Part shown: positions 35,661-44,117 of the stretch, piece after piece
Numbering within the stretch: the first letter of the stretch is position 1
Layout: the number at the start of each line of letters is the position of its first letter
Assembly (NCBI GenBank): GCA_963978545.1
Contig: OZ021727.1
Span: 48,645,385 to 48,709,384, forward strand
Length of the DNA: 64,000 nucleotides
Direction of reading: 5' to 3'
Origin: Linyphia triangularis
Taxonomy: Eukaryota; Arthropoda; Arachnida; Araneae; Linyphiidae
Translations under genes and position numbers: made by a program
Notes under the pieces: generated by a model
Database searches by the model: none
What the model was told of the DNA's origin: nothing
Seen by the model: only the letters and a program-made list of their open reading frames with translations

Positions 35661-35938
35661 CCGTCATTAACTTTTTCAAGAATATGCTGCGGCAATTCCT
35701 TTCTGAGAACAAAAGCAACAGACGAGGCACAGATCTCTACTGGAGTCACTCGTATTCCACACTTTCCAGTCTTTCTGAATCTTTCTCCAATGAAGTACTT
35801 AGAAAGCACTAAATCATGCAAATGTACAGCTTTTCCTTCTTCAACTAAATCTAACCACCAATGTACTTCAGCGTTAGGATCCTCTAAGTTTGGCTGGACT
35901 CTGGTAAAGATTTCGCCAAGTTCTGTGTTGGCTAATTT
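35661..35938 (-). CDS. ionotropic receptor gene A, S2 ligand-binding exon
   Basis: The exon starts after TTTTTTTACAG in phase 0 and encodes 92 codons plus two bases: KLANTELGEIFTRVQPNLED, then WWLDLVEEGKAVHLHDLVLS, GKCGIRVTPVEICASSVAFV, LRKELPQHILEKVNDG. This is the S2 lobe of an IR (…G..A........), with the conserved 'SSVAF-L-K--P' block before the last helix. It joins the pore exon (…YPLGCLA) in phase 0. For the 3' end, only a GC donor (GACGG|GCAAGT) gives the phase required by the last exon; nearby GT sites put it out of frame. Confidence 0.85.
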
Positions 35939-36029
35939 CTGTAAAAAAAGTAGCAGTATCAAAAAATATTTTTATAACAATGTGCAAAAAATTTAACTTT
36001 TTTTAATCATTTTAAATCAAAAATGGTGG

Positions 36030-36190
36030 TGAAAGTGGCACTTTTTGAGGAGGAGTGCGGGAAAGTAACTTTTTCTCACCAGTGCGGGAAAGTAACTTTT
36101 TCTCACCAGTGAGAAAAAGTATTTTCTCACTGGTGAGAAAAAGTATTTTCTCACTGGTGAGAAAAAGTATTTTCTCGCTCTCCTCGTGCT
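36030..36190. repeat. tandem and palindromic CACTGGTGAGAAAAAG repeats
   Basis: Units of about 29 bp (GTGAGAAAAAGTATTTTCTCACTG and GTGCGGGAAAGTAACTTTTTCTCACCA, abbreviated) repeat five times and are partly self-complementary, so the strand could fold into hairpins. Outer parts match the shorter block at 9530-9640. It is probably the remains of a MITE with expanded inner repeats. Confidence 0.6.
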
Positions 36191-36219
36191 CAAATATCAT
36201 ACAGTCTTGGCATTGAAAT

Positions 36220-36480
36220 AACATAGGTTGGTTGGTTGGTTGAACTCCCGGCTGGGAGTGGAAAGGAAGGACTTTGTGAACTAACACCTGCCTCCCCGTA
36301 CATATGTGAGAGAACCACCTCTCTGGAACAGGTTGAAGTAAAAAAAAGAACTAATAAAAAAAAAGGAAGGGATATCAAATCATTTCGGTGTAGAAGGAAT
36401 TTTGTGAAGTTGACATTTCAATGCTTTCTCCGAGTGAGGACGTGAACACACACACCATCTAACTTTTAAAAGCCATTTTC
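36220..36480. other. possible SINE-like fragment
   Basis: A GGTTGGTTGGTTG run is followed by CTCCCGGCTGGGAGTGG (self-complementary) and ordinary-composition sequence. The GGTTGG run resembles the reversed tails of the SINEs here. No box A/B was found. Confidence 0.3.
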
Positions 36481-36667
36481 TCATCCTATTTTTATTTGCT
36501 ACTTTCAAATAACATAGATTCTGAAGAAATTCATTGACTCGAGTTGGCAACGCTAATAAATATATGTATTAAAAATATGTTTTTCACGTTATTATCAAAA
36601 ATATTGTATGAAACACGTGGAAAAAGTGTGGTGACTTTCTATTAATACAGTTTCATAAATAGCCATT

Positions 36668-36959
36668 GGGCTCCAATAGTCTTGCGGTAGAGTATCGAGC
36701 TCATAACCGGAGGGTTGTGGGTTCGGTCCTTCGTCTTCCAAATATCGGTGTGAACCTAATGGGGGCTGGTGCAGATTAAATCTGTCGTTGCCTCAATATC
36801 CTCTCGTTGGTGTTGTGGGGTCGGAGAGAGGGGTTTACACATTAGAAGATTTAGATCTCGTATTCTTCTAGATGCTCAAAATTACGAGACGTATTTGGCT
36901 GTGTTAAGCACTTTATAAGTGGCAGAAATAGACCGTCGGAGTTCCAAAACAAAACAAAT
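36668..36959 (+). mobile_element. tRNA-derived SINE, family 4 (tRNA-Met-like head)
   Basis: Box A TAGTCTTGCGGTAGAGTATC, an anticodon-loop-like GCTCATAACC (CAT) and box B GGTTCGGTCC resemble an elongator tRNA-Met; the body ends in AAAACAAAACAAATA. The perfect 11-bp duplication AAATAGCCATT flanks it (36657-36667, 36960-36970). Confidence 0.85.
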
Positions 36960-37189
36960 AAATAGCCATTTGTCAACGATCAAAACAATGTCGAATTGAG
37001 AGATATATGCATGATTCCAATCAACGAGGGTTTAATATCTGCAATCTGACAAGTATAAAAGCAATTATTTCAATATGTTTTTAACAGCCCTCCTACATAG
37101 AAAATGGTCATGACACTTTAAAAAACTCACTTTCCAATATTCTATCTTCCCAAAAAAACAAATAGACGTTGTAAAAAACCCGCTAAGTC

Positions 37190-38285
37190 AGCCAGAAAAG
37201 TCATTGAAAGCAATATTAAATCGGGAGAATCTGAGGTATTCGATCTGTCGTAGCTTTAGGGCTAACATGCAACCTCGCGATGTGGATCCAGTTATTGTTG
37301 GAGATACTTTATTAACATATTTGATGCTCCTGATGCAACTAAAAAGTGAATTATTCTCGTAAAGGACCAAATCAAATGACTGGTTTAATATGTGAATTTC
37401 GCCACAGAAAGGATCGTTCTATGGATTATACTGGAAGTACCAGCCATCGGTTGGTGGTTTATTGACTTATACATCTCACCCCGGACCGGGTAACCTTTTT
37501 AGAGATGAGTACGTATTTGGGGGTGCTGAGTTTAGCCTTGGTCTGGTTCTCAGGCAGGTTATTGTTCATGATTCTAGTGGTGAAGGACATTTTTCTGACG
37601 ATGTGTATTATTAGAACAGAGGTGGATATGATGTCGATCATTGTAGTGACATGGGTCCTGTAGTTTCTACTTATCGTGACTTAGGAGTTTGGGGGTTATT
37701 GAGGCCGATTAAGTTACAGTAGATTTGGTGGTAGACGGGGTCATTCTGGTGAGCAGGCTTTAAAGTATCGCAGAGCCCGTTAGTTGGGGATGTAATATTC
37801 TCTCGAGTTCCACATTCTATGTTTTTGGATTGTGGTAGATCTGGTCTTTATTAGCTAAATAGTATTATGATGAAATAAGGGAAAGTACGCAAATCCAATT
37901 AATGCAATTAATCCGTAGATGGGTTCGTTACTGGACGTGTTATGTAATTTAATTTCTTATAGTTTTGAGGTTCTTGAACAAGGAAAGAAATAGCCTTTGT
38001 CGAGTGATTTTGATCTGAACCATCTTGCCACGGATCAGAAGAAGATTTTGTTGTTAGTGTTTTGTTGGCCAAAAGTGCTGCATTCTCCAAATAATTACTG
38101 TCTTTATATTGTTCGGATCGAGTTGTACCTACAATCGCAAATCGTTCAAGAAATCCTATACAGACGCTTACATTCGCGATTACTTATGCTCTGCAACAGA
38201 GTGCTAAACAGGAGTTGCTGGAATTACAAGAAGCGAGTATAACTGGGACCGCCGCGGATCCAACACTCTCTACTCTGTATAGGGT
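37190..38285 (+). pseudogene. decayed protein-coding relic of unknown family
   Basis: Composition here is less AT-rich than the surroundings and three stretches read as protein. About 37452-37690 gives GGLLTYTSHPGPGNLFRDEY, VFGGAEFSLGLVLRQVIVHD and (after one stop) NRGGYDVDHCSDMGPVVSTY. Before it, in another frame, NYSRKGPNQMTGLICEFRHR. Near 38153-38280 NPIQTLTFAITYALQQSAKQ then ELLELQEASITGTAADPTLS. Stops and frameshifts break it throughout. I do not recognise the protein; a transposon- or virus-derived gene or a host pseudogene are all possible. A family-1 SINE lies just after it. Confidence 0.45.
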
Positions 38286-38302
38286 CCAGTCCTAAGTTAG
38301 AT

Positions 38303-38480
38303 GGCCGACCAAACGGTATAGTGGTTAGCGTGCTAGCTTCTAGACCGCGAGGTTGCTGGTTCGAGTCCCGTGTTAGGCATGGGTGTTTGTAAATGTATGT
38401 TGGCTTGTCAAATGACGAATGTTTCGACGCATTATAGCCCTCGTGTTACTGACGGTGCCAGATAATCTGAAAACAACCAA
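38303..38480 (+). mobile_element. tRNA-derived SINE, family 1
   Basis: A full-length family-1 copy with box A and box B, ending GAAAACAACCAA. CCTAAGTTAGAT at 38291-38302 and 38481-38492 is a perfect 12-bp target duplication. Confidence 0.92.
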
Positions 38481-38492
38481 CCTAAGTTAGAT

Positions 38493-39060
38493 GACGTCCC
38501 GCTAAGCAAAGGATGAAAACACGATGGCTGTCTACCATAGTCCGTAATTCACAGATGAAATCAAACATCTCTGGTAAAACATTATGTAATGCGTTTTAAA
38601 ATGTTCTAATATTTTTTTCAATTGTAGAATATTCAGATACATTTAATTTCATAAAGTAAAAGCACCGAAAGTGAGATTTAAACTAAAATTGCCGCATATT
38701 GTTGAAATTATTAACTGGATTTTTTTTAATACTAATAATAATATCCAAACCTTTTAAAATAGATTATTCTGGTTGAAATTTCTCTAATATATATATTCAT
38801 TTACCAACATATCTGAAATAATTTCAATACCATAACAAGCAATACCAGTAGGTATTTAAAAGAATAACCATTACAAAAATACAAACAAAAAGTTATTATA
38901 CAAAAACTTTATTTATACTTTGAATAATAGGAATTTAAAAATTGTGAACTGCTGGTACCTAATATTCTGATTAAAATTTCATTTTTAAGCAATGTTCCTA
39001 ATCCTCAAAAAGATGATAAATTATTTCAAATACATATTTAAATCATTTTTAAACAAATAA
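38493..39060. other. AT-rich sequence, no gene seen
   Basis: No frame or element recognised. Confidence 0.4.
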
Positions 39061-39068
39061 GTTGGTGT

Positions 39069-39440
39069 GTTAGTGTCCTCAACGACCTATTTTCAAGTAC
39101 AATGACGGCTAATCAATCCTGGACCTACAGTTTAAAGTAAATTCTGATTGGTTGGTTGGTTGTTTTCAGATTATCTGGACCCGCCAGCAACGCGAGGGCT
39201 ATAATGCATCGAAACATTCTTCATTAGACAAGCCAACATACATTTACAAACATCCATGCCTTACACGGGACTCGAACCCGCAACCTCGCGGTCTAGAAGC
39301 CAGCACGTTAACCACTATACCGTTTGGTCGGCAAAGTGGATTCCGAACAACAATGAACATCCATGCCTTATCCGGGATTCGAACACGGCACCTTTGGCAT
39401 GCTTGGCCAGAGAGCTAACCTCACAGTCATCAGATGGGCA
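39069..39440 (-). mobile_element. tRNA-derived SINE, family 2, interrupted by a family-1 SINE
   Basis: The minus strand has box A (TGTGAGGTTAGCTCTCTGGCC) near 39420 and box B (GTTCGAATCCCGG) near 39375. The body resumes at 39069-39145 left of the inserted SINE. It is the longest family-2 copy in the window and shows a block (ACGACCTATTTTCAAGTAC) missing from the copy at 17797. Confidence 0.7.
39146..39332 (-). mobile_element. tRNA-derived SINE, family 1, inside a family-2 SINE
   Basis: Minus-strand family-1 copy with box A and box B. AAAGTAAATTCTG and AAAGTGGATTCCG on its two sides are a diverged duplication of the host SINE. So family 1 was active after this family-2 copy landed. Confidence 0.85.
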
Positions 39441-39508
39441 AACAAATAAGACTTCCTTGATTGGAAAATAAGTGTCAAAATGAAATCTTAAAAATTATAC
39501 CCTAAGAA

Positions 39509-39738
39509 TGTGGAGATAGGGGGCGCACCACTAGAGAACCCCTCGTGGCGACTCCTAGCGGCAGAGGGAGGTATTCCTCATTCTGATGAGAGAGACAGAT
39601 CACTGAACATTCTCGATGTGAATATACGTAAGAAAGGCGCTTATGCCTAATGTAGTATGAGATAAGAGGCAATAAGGATTCACTAAAGCTGGATTCTACA
39701 CTCAGCAAGTGTCCCTTCTCTGATCGTCTACTCCCACA
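39509..39738 (+). repeat. 5' LTR
   Basis: TGTGGAGATAGG to CTACTCCCACA. It differs from the 3' LTR by C/T near 39688 and C/A near 39727 (visual comparison). Confidence 0.9.
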
Positions 39739-39756
39739 TGGGGGCTCGGCATCACG
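39739..39756 (+). other. primer-binding site, tRNA-Pro type
   Basis: TGGGGGCTCG directly follows the LTR and equals the first ten bases of the tRNA-Pro primer site known from retroviruses; the next bases diverge. Confidence 0.6.
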
Positions 39757-39935
39757 AACTGAGTAGGCGTCAGAACGTTACGTTAAGAACCAAACGGCAG
39801 AACGTGTAAGGGCAAACCAGAAGTACGAGATACGAGTACAAATGAAACCGAACAGCACCGTAGTCACCCAGCAGTGAACCGGGGATCGGAGTATAAGCCG
39901 TCGTATCACCTAGCAGTGTAAACGACATAACAGCG

Positions 39936-40281
39936 CAGTGACCGGGAAGGGAAACCACGTCTCACCGGAAAGCGAAACTACCACGTCGGAAAAGCGAAGT
40001 CAGCGCCGACGAAGAGGATTGCCTAGCGGAAACAACAAGCATTGGAACACCGCTAACGAAGCCAAGAAACTTCGTGTCGAATAAAAGAAGTCGATATCAC
40101 TGAGAAGTGAACCAGCTAGCACAGTGACCGGAAAGTGAAATCACGTCTCATCGGAAAGCGAAACCACCACGTCGGAAAAGCGAAGTCAGCGCCGACGAAG
40201 AGGATTGTTTAGCGGAAACAACAAGCATTGGAACACCGCCGTCGAAGCCAAGAAACTTCGTGTCAAATACAAGAGGTCAAC
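39936..40281 (+). repeat. two ~160-bp tandem repeats in the retroelement leader
   Basis: The block beginning CAGTGACCGGGAAGGG at 39936 recurs at 40122 (CAGTGACCGGAAAGTG), a 186-bp period. Both copies include CCACGTCGGAAAAGCGAAG and CAACAAGCATTGGAACACCG. Their place between primer site and gag suggests a packaging or translation-leader role, by position only. Confidence 0.75.
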
Positions 40282-40375
40282 ATCATTAAGGAGGGGACCA
40301 GCAAGAACTGGGAGACCATAACGAAACATAGGCACTGACTGTCACAAGTCGAGGTAACAAGTCAACAGAAAAACT

Positions 40376-42388
40376 GTGAGTACAATTTTCGATTATACTA
40401 ACATGGCGTTTCTTGCCAGAGCACGAAAGAATGACTTACTCGCTTTAATAGATGAACTGGGATTGGAACAACCCATTAACCCAAAAATCGCTCAATTATG
40501 TAAATTAATAACAGAACACGCCGATTATGATGAAAACTTTGTTAAAAATATGTTAAACACAATTGTAAATGACCGTGAAGAAAAGGAAGCGAAAGAGTTT
40601 GAGTTAGCAAAAGATAGGGAAGCGAAAAAGTTTGAGTTAGCAAAAGATAGGGAAGCGAAAGAGTTTGAGTTAGCAAAAGATAGGGAGGCGAAAGAATTCG
40701 AGTTAGCGAAACTGCGCATAGAAGCAGAAGTTCGCCAACTTGGCGCTACTGTAACAAACGCACGGGAAAACGAAGTAAGCAGAAGCTCAAATATATTACA
40801 GTATATGAAACCGTTTGACGGTAGTGACATAAGCATCTACTTGACACTATTTGAGAGACAAATTAGTCGTCTAGAAATATCGAAAGATACTTGGGTAAAT
40901 TATTTAATTACATTGCTTCCACTTGACATAGCAAGCTTAATAACACGTAAGCCGGAAACACTAGCTAATAATTACGACCACATTAAGAGCATTTTGCTGA
41001 GACGATACCGACTTAGCCCAGAACAGTTCAGAATACAATTCTCCTTCCATAAAAAAGAACAATGTCAGACATGGAGAGACTTTGCTTTTGAACTAAACAA
41101 TTATCTAACCGAATGGTTGAGCGGACTTGATGTCACAACATTTGAAGATTTGAAAGAATTAATGCTAGTCGATCAAATAAAAAGAAAATTACCCAAAGAT
41201 ATTCGAGAACACTTCATGGACGAACTTCCGAAAATAAAAAATAGGGAAATTTTGGTCAACAAACTCGATGACTTTGATTCAACTAGAAATAATTTTAAAA
41301 AGAATACGGTATTTCGCGAAAATAAATATGAAGAAAAAAACAGGAAGCACTGGCAGTCTAGAGAAAATATACAGGAACGTCCATTCGTTCGTGCTCAAAC
41401 CAGTACTAACCATTTTTATAAGGAAAGAAATAATGGTATTGTTGATAATACAGAGTGGCCTAATGAATATAACCAGTTTGAAGTTAAAAATCAAGGTATT
41501 AAATGCTTTAATTGTAATGAAATCGGGCACATTCAGGCCTATTGTCCAAAAAAGAAGGCAAATAGAGCTGTAATTAGTAATTTTCCTAATTATAAGAGTA
41601 ATGTGTATGTCAACAATGAAAGTTATAATAGTCCAATCAATAAAATTAGTGCATACACTGACAATAAAAGCACCACAAAGGTAATAATATTTGATCATGA
41701 AATAGTTGCTATTAATGATACAGGGAGCCAAGTCACCTTCATTTCTGAGGACTTGTATATAAAAATAGGATCACCCCAATTAATGACAAATGACATATTA
41801 CTAAAAGGGTTAGGTAATATAGAAATACAACCATTAGGATATTTCCATACTGACATTAAAATCGACACTCATTCAGTCAATGCAAAAATATACGTCATCA
41901 AAGACCACACAAATGAGTTAATAATTGGAATGGACGTTATAGGAAAATTCGAAAACCCATCCTTTTACAGACAGCTCCGAGAGGATCCACGTGTTTTTTA
42001 TTTACAAGTTATCAGGCGCCAGTCTGGCGAGGCCAAAAGAGGAAATGAAGGCGAAGCGCTCCGCAAGATGTCAATCAAATCTATCCTGACAGTTGAGAAG
42101 AAGATCGACAGCCGCGGCAGCCAATCAGGAAGCAGAGCAGAGGAGAAATGTGTAGCTCCGCCTTCCGAATGCAGAAGCGCTAGTCATCTTACTGGTGTGA
42201 CCCGAGAAAGATTAGACCTTGACGGCGAAAGGAAGATTGAAAAGTCCGTAGCATATGCGAAATCACCTGGTGAAAAGCGTAGGATTGCGGCATGTTTACT
42301 TACAGAATGTACGCCTTTTAAAGAAAAACTTCCTGAAGTAGAAGCGAAAAAAGCTGTAGAGGAGATGAAGATTTCAAGAGAGAAATAG
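40376..42388 (+). CDS. gag-protease polyprotein running into captured sequence
   Basis: A 670-codon frame. The N-terminal part has a charged helix with four 12-residue repeats (EAKEFELAKDR units, residues ~65-120). The middle is a Ty3/gypsy-type capsid core (MKPFDGSDISIYLTLFERQI to LPKDIREHFMDELPKIKNRE, ~140-300). One CCHC zinc knuckle, CFNCNEIGHIQAYC, lies near 380. The aspartic protease has INDTGSQVTFIS near 447 and ELIIGMDVIG near 520. From about residue 530 the sequence is no longer retroviral-like: it is rich in Arg, Lys, Glu and Ser and leads into the coiled-coil frame. The frame ends at 42388 because of what looks like a one-base deletion near 42361-42366 (GAGGAGATGAAGAT); an alternative reading continues into the next ORF. 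The first ATG used may be 40403 (MAFLARARKN). Confidence 0.85.
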   Translation: MSTIFDYTNMAFLARARKNDLLALIDELGLEQPINPKIAQLCKLITEHADYDENFVKNMLNTIVNDREEKEAKEFELAKDREAKKFELAKDREAKEFELAKDREAKEFELAKLRIEAEVRQLGATVTNARENEVSRSSNILQYMKPFDGSDISIYLTLFERQISRLEISKDTWVNYLITLLPLDIASLITRKPETLANNYDHIKSILLRRYRLSPEQFRIQFSFHKKEQCQTWRDFAFELNNYLTEWLSGLDVTTFEDLKELMLVDQIKRKLPKDIREHFMDELPKIKNREILVNKLDDFDSTRNNFKKNTVFRENKYEEKNRKHWQSRENIQERPFVRAQTSTNHFYKERNNGIVDNTEWPNEYNQFEVKNQGIKCFNCNEIGHIQAYCPKKKANRAVISNFPNYKSNVYVNNESYNSPINKISAYTDNKSTTKVIIFDHEIVAINDTGSQVTFISEDLYIKIGSPQLMTNDILLKGLGNIEIQPLGYFHTDIKIDTHSVNAKIYVIKDHTNELIIGMDVIGKFENPSFYRQLREDPRVFYLQVIRRQSGEAKRGNEGEALRKMSIKSILTVEKKIDSRGSQSGSRAEEKCVAPPSECRSASHLTGVTRERLDLDGERKIEKSVAYAKSPGEKRRIAACLLTECTPFKEKLPEVEAKKAVEEMKISREK

Positions 42389-43344
42389 AAGAACTTTATG
42401 GCAAACTGAATAAAGCTCAAAGTAAGATAAAAGAATGTGAAGATGAAATCTTACAGTTGCATACAGAAGGTGCTACTTTCAAAGTACAGTACTCTAAACT
42501 GGAAGCTAAGAATGACGCATTACAAGCTAAACTTGAAGAAATAGAATCGGAAAACTTAAAGGAACTGGCAGAAACCACTGAAATTCTTGAAAAATACAAA
42601 GAAGACATTGCAGGTTGTGAAATGGAAATTGGATCTGCTAAAGAAGAAATTATCCATCTTAAAAATGAATTGAAAATAGCCAAGTTACTACAAGAACAGT
42701 TAGGTCAACGATGCCAAACTCTTGTAAAATGTGAGTTGATTAAATCTAATAAAGTCAAGCTCTTGCAACCCTCAGTGACAAGTTTAGAAGAAGGAGCAAA
42801 CTTAAAGAGACAGCTGAAGGAGAAAAATCACAGCATTGAAGTGAAGAGAGAGTTATGTTCCAGACAAAAAGAAGTAAAGGAAATGGATGTGAAGATAATT
42901 AAACAAGTTAGAGCAATGAAGGAAGATTCTATTCTCGTTGAACATATTCAGCATGGAAAGAAACTTCAAAATGCAGAAATTTCAAAGATTAAAATGAACC
43001 TTCAACAAGATGAAACCAAAAAAGAAGAACAGAAGGATGTCAAGGAAAAACATCAAAAGAAGAGATCATTATCAGATGCAAATAAGAAGACTGAAGAAAC
43101 CTCAATGAATAAGGAGAGCCTCAAACAGTTTAAGAAAAGACGCAAAAAACCCAGAACATTTAAAGTTTACACTCAGCGAGCAAAATTTTTTGGCCATTAC
43201 AAAGAGACACCAATCAAAAACAATCATAGATGTGACAATCATAGTATCTGTGCATATTGCTTTCCTTGTGTTTTTCTATTTCAGATAACTTCAGATATAA
43301 ACTATGAGGACATAGTTCGCCAAGATGACCGAGTGTGGAGATAG
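42337..43344 (+). CDS. captured coiled-coil ORF (unidentified cellular protein fragment)
   Basis: The frame is open from 42337, in the +2 frame relative to gag-protease, and reads past the 3' LTR boundary by ten bases. It encodes a long coiled coil: EIEELYGKLNKAQSKIKECE, DEILQLHTEGATFKVQYSKL, EAKNDALQAKLEEIESENLK, with hydrophobic residues at heptad spacing to about 43000, then a Lys-rich tail with QFKKRRKKPRTFKVYTQR near 43119-43172. No retroviral domain is visible. It resembles stalks of kinesin-, golgin- or centromere-type proteins in style, but I cannot name the parent. Near 43258-43284 a pyrimidine run ending in CAG could be a splice acceptor kept from a pre-mRNA. There is no start codon of its own before the coiled coil; it was probably fused to gag-protease before the one-base deletion. 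Confidence 0.65.
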   Translation, partial: SRSEKSCRGDEDFKREIEELYGKLNKAQSKIKECEDEILQLHTEGATFKVQYSKLEAKNDALQAKLEEIESENLKELAETTEILEKYKEDIAGCEMEIGSAKEEIIHLKNELKIAKLLQEQLGQRCQTLVKCELIKSNKVKLLQPSVTSLEEGANLKRQLKEKNHSIEVKRELCSRQKEVKEMDVKIIKQVRAMKEDSILVEHIQHGKKLQNAEISKIKMNLQQDETKKEEQKDVKEKHQKKRSLSDANKKTEETSMNKESLKQFKKRRKKPRTFKVYTQRAKFFGHYKETPIKNNHRCDNHSICAYCFPCVFLFQITSDINYEDIVRQDDRVWR

Positions 43345-43563
43345 GGGGCGCACCACTAGAGAACCCCTCGTGGCGACTCCTAGCGGCAGAGGGAGGTATT
43401 CCTCATTCTGATGAGAGAGACAGATCACTGAACATTCTCGATGTGAATATACGTAAGAAAGGCGCTTATGCCTAATGTAGTATGAGATAAGAGGCAATAA
43501 GGATTCATTAAAGCTGGATTCTACACTCAGCAAGTGTCCCTTCTCTGATAGTCTACTCCCACA
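43334..43563 (+). repeat. 3' LTR
   Basis: Partner of the LTR at 39509-39738, followed by AGAA. Confidence 0.9.
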
Positions 43564-43857
43564 AGAATATGTTTTACATATATTTACAAATAAATGTCAG
43601 TAAAAAAATTATATAAATAATTTTTTAGCATTCATAATATTGACATTAAAAAAACAGTGTTAATAAATGCAACTAACTACTGAATTAAAAAGTATTGAAC
43701 TACATCTTTTATTTTTCAGATGAGCTCGACTTGAAAGCATTATATTTTCTTTCTGAACTATGAACCATCTTCATTAGCATTGCATTTAAAGAGCCATTTT
43801 AAATATATTTTTTTCTTCTCCAAAAAACATTTAAAAACAGATTCCTCTCTATAGAAA
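43564..43857. other. AT-rich spacer, no gene seen
   Basis: Nothing recognised besides the target duplication at its left edge and the TA before the Tc1 element. Confidence 0.4.
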
Positions 43858-43883
43858 TACACTATCTGACCAAAAGTATCCGG

Positions 43884-44064
43884 TTGGTTGGTTGTTTTCA
43901 GATTATCTGGCGCCGTCAGCAACACGAGGGCTATAATGCTCCGAAACATTCGTCATTAGACAAGCCAACATACATTTACAAACACCCATGCCAACACGGG
44001 ACTCGAACCCGCAACCTCGCGGTTTAGAAGCAAGCACGCTAACCACTATACCGTTTGGTCGGCC
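43884..44064 (-). mobile_element. tRNA-derived SINE, family 1, inserted in the Tc1 terminal repeat
   Basis: A minus-strand copy with box A and box B. CCAAAAGTATCCGG before it and CCAAAGGTATCCGG after it are the duplicated target within the Tc1 repeat. The repeat is thereby broken, which should stop this copy from moving. Confidence 0.9.
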
Positions 44065-44117
44065 CAAAGGTATCCGGACACCCAGTGGTTTGGACTTAGA
44101 GCATCCTGAGGCACATA

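Larger units (their letters stand above)
39509..43563 (+). mobile_element. LTR retrotransposon with gag-protease and a coiled-coil ORF instead of pol
   Basis: LTRs of 230 bp (39509-39738, 43334-43563) start TGTGGAGATAGG and end CTACTCCCACA, and differ at two positions by eye. AGAA flanks both sides (39505-39508, 43564-43567). The primer site TGGGGGCTCG right after the 5' LTR is that used with tRNA-Pro. A ~640-bp leader with a tandem repeat precedes gag-protease (40376). No reverse transcriptase, RNase H or integrase is present; after protease comes a charged coiled-coil ORF that runs to the 3' LTR. No good polypurine tract precedes the 3' LTR. The element is non-autonomous; the near-identical LTRs suggest recent movement using another element's enzymes. 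Confidence 0.85.

Noticed and set aside
40525..42683. Minus-strand ORFs opposite the gag-protease and coiled-coil frames
   Set aside because: They are shadows of the plus-strand frames; their repeats mirror the EAKEFELAKDR units.
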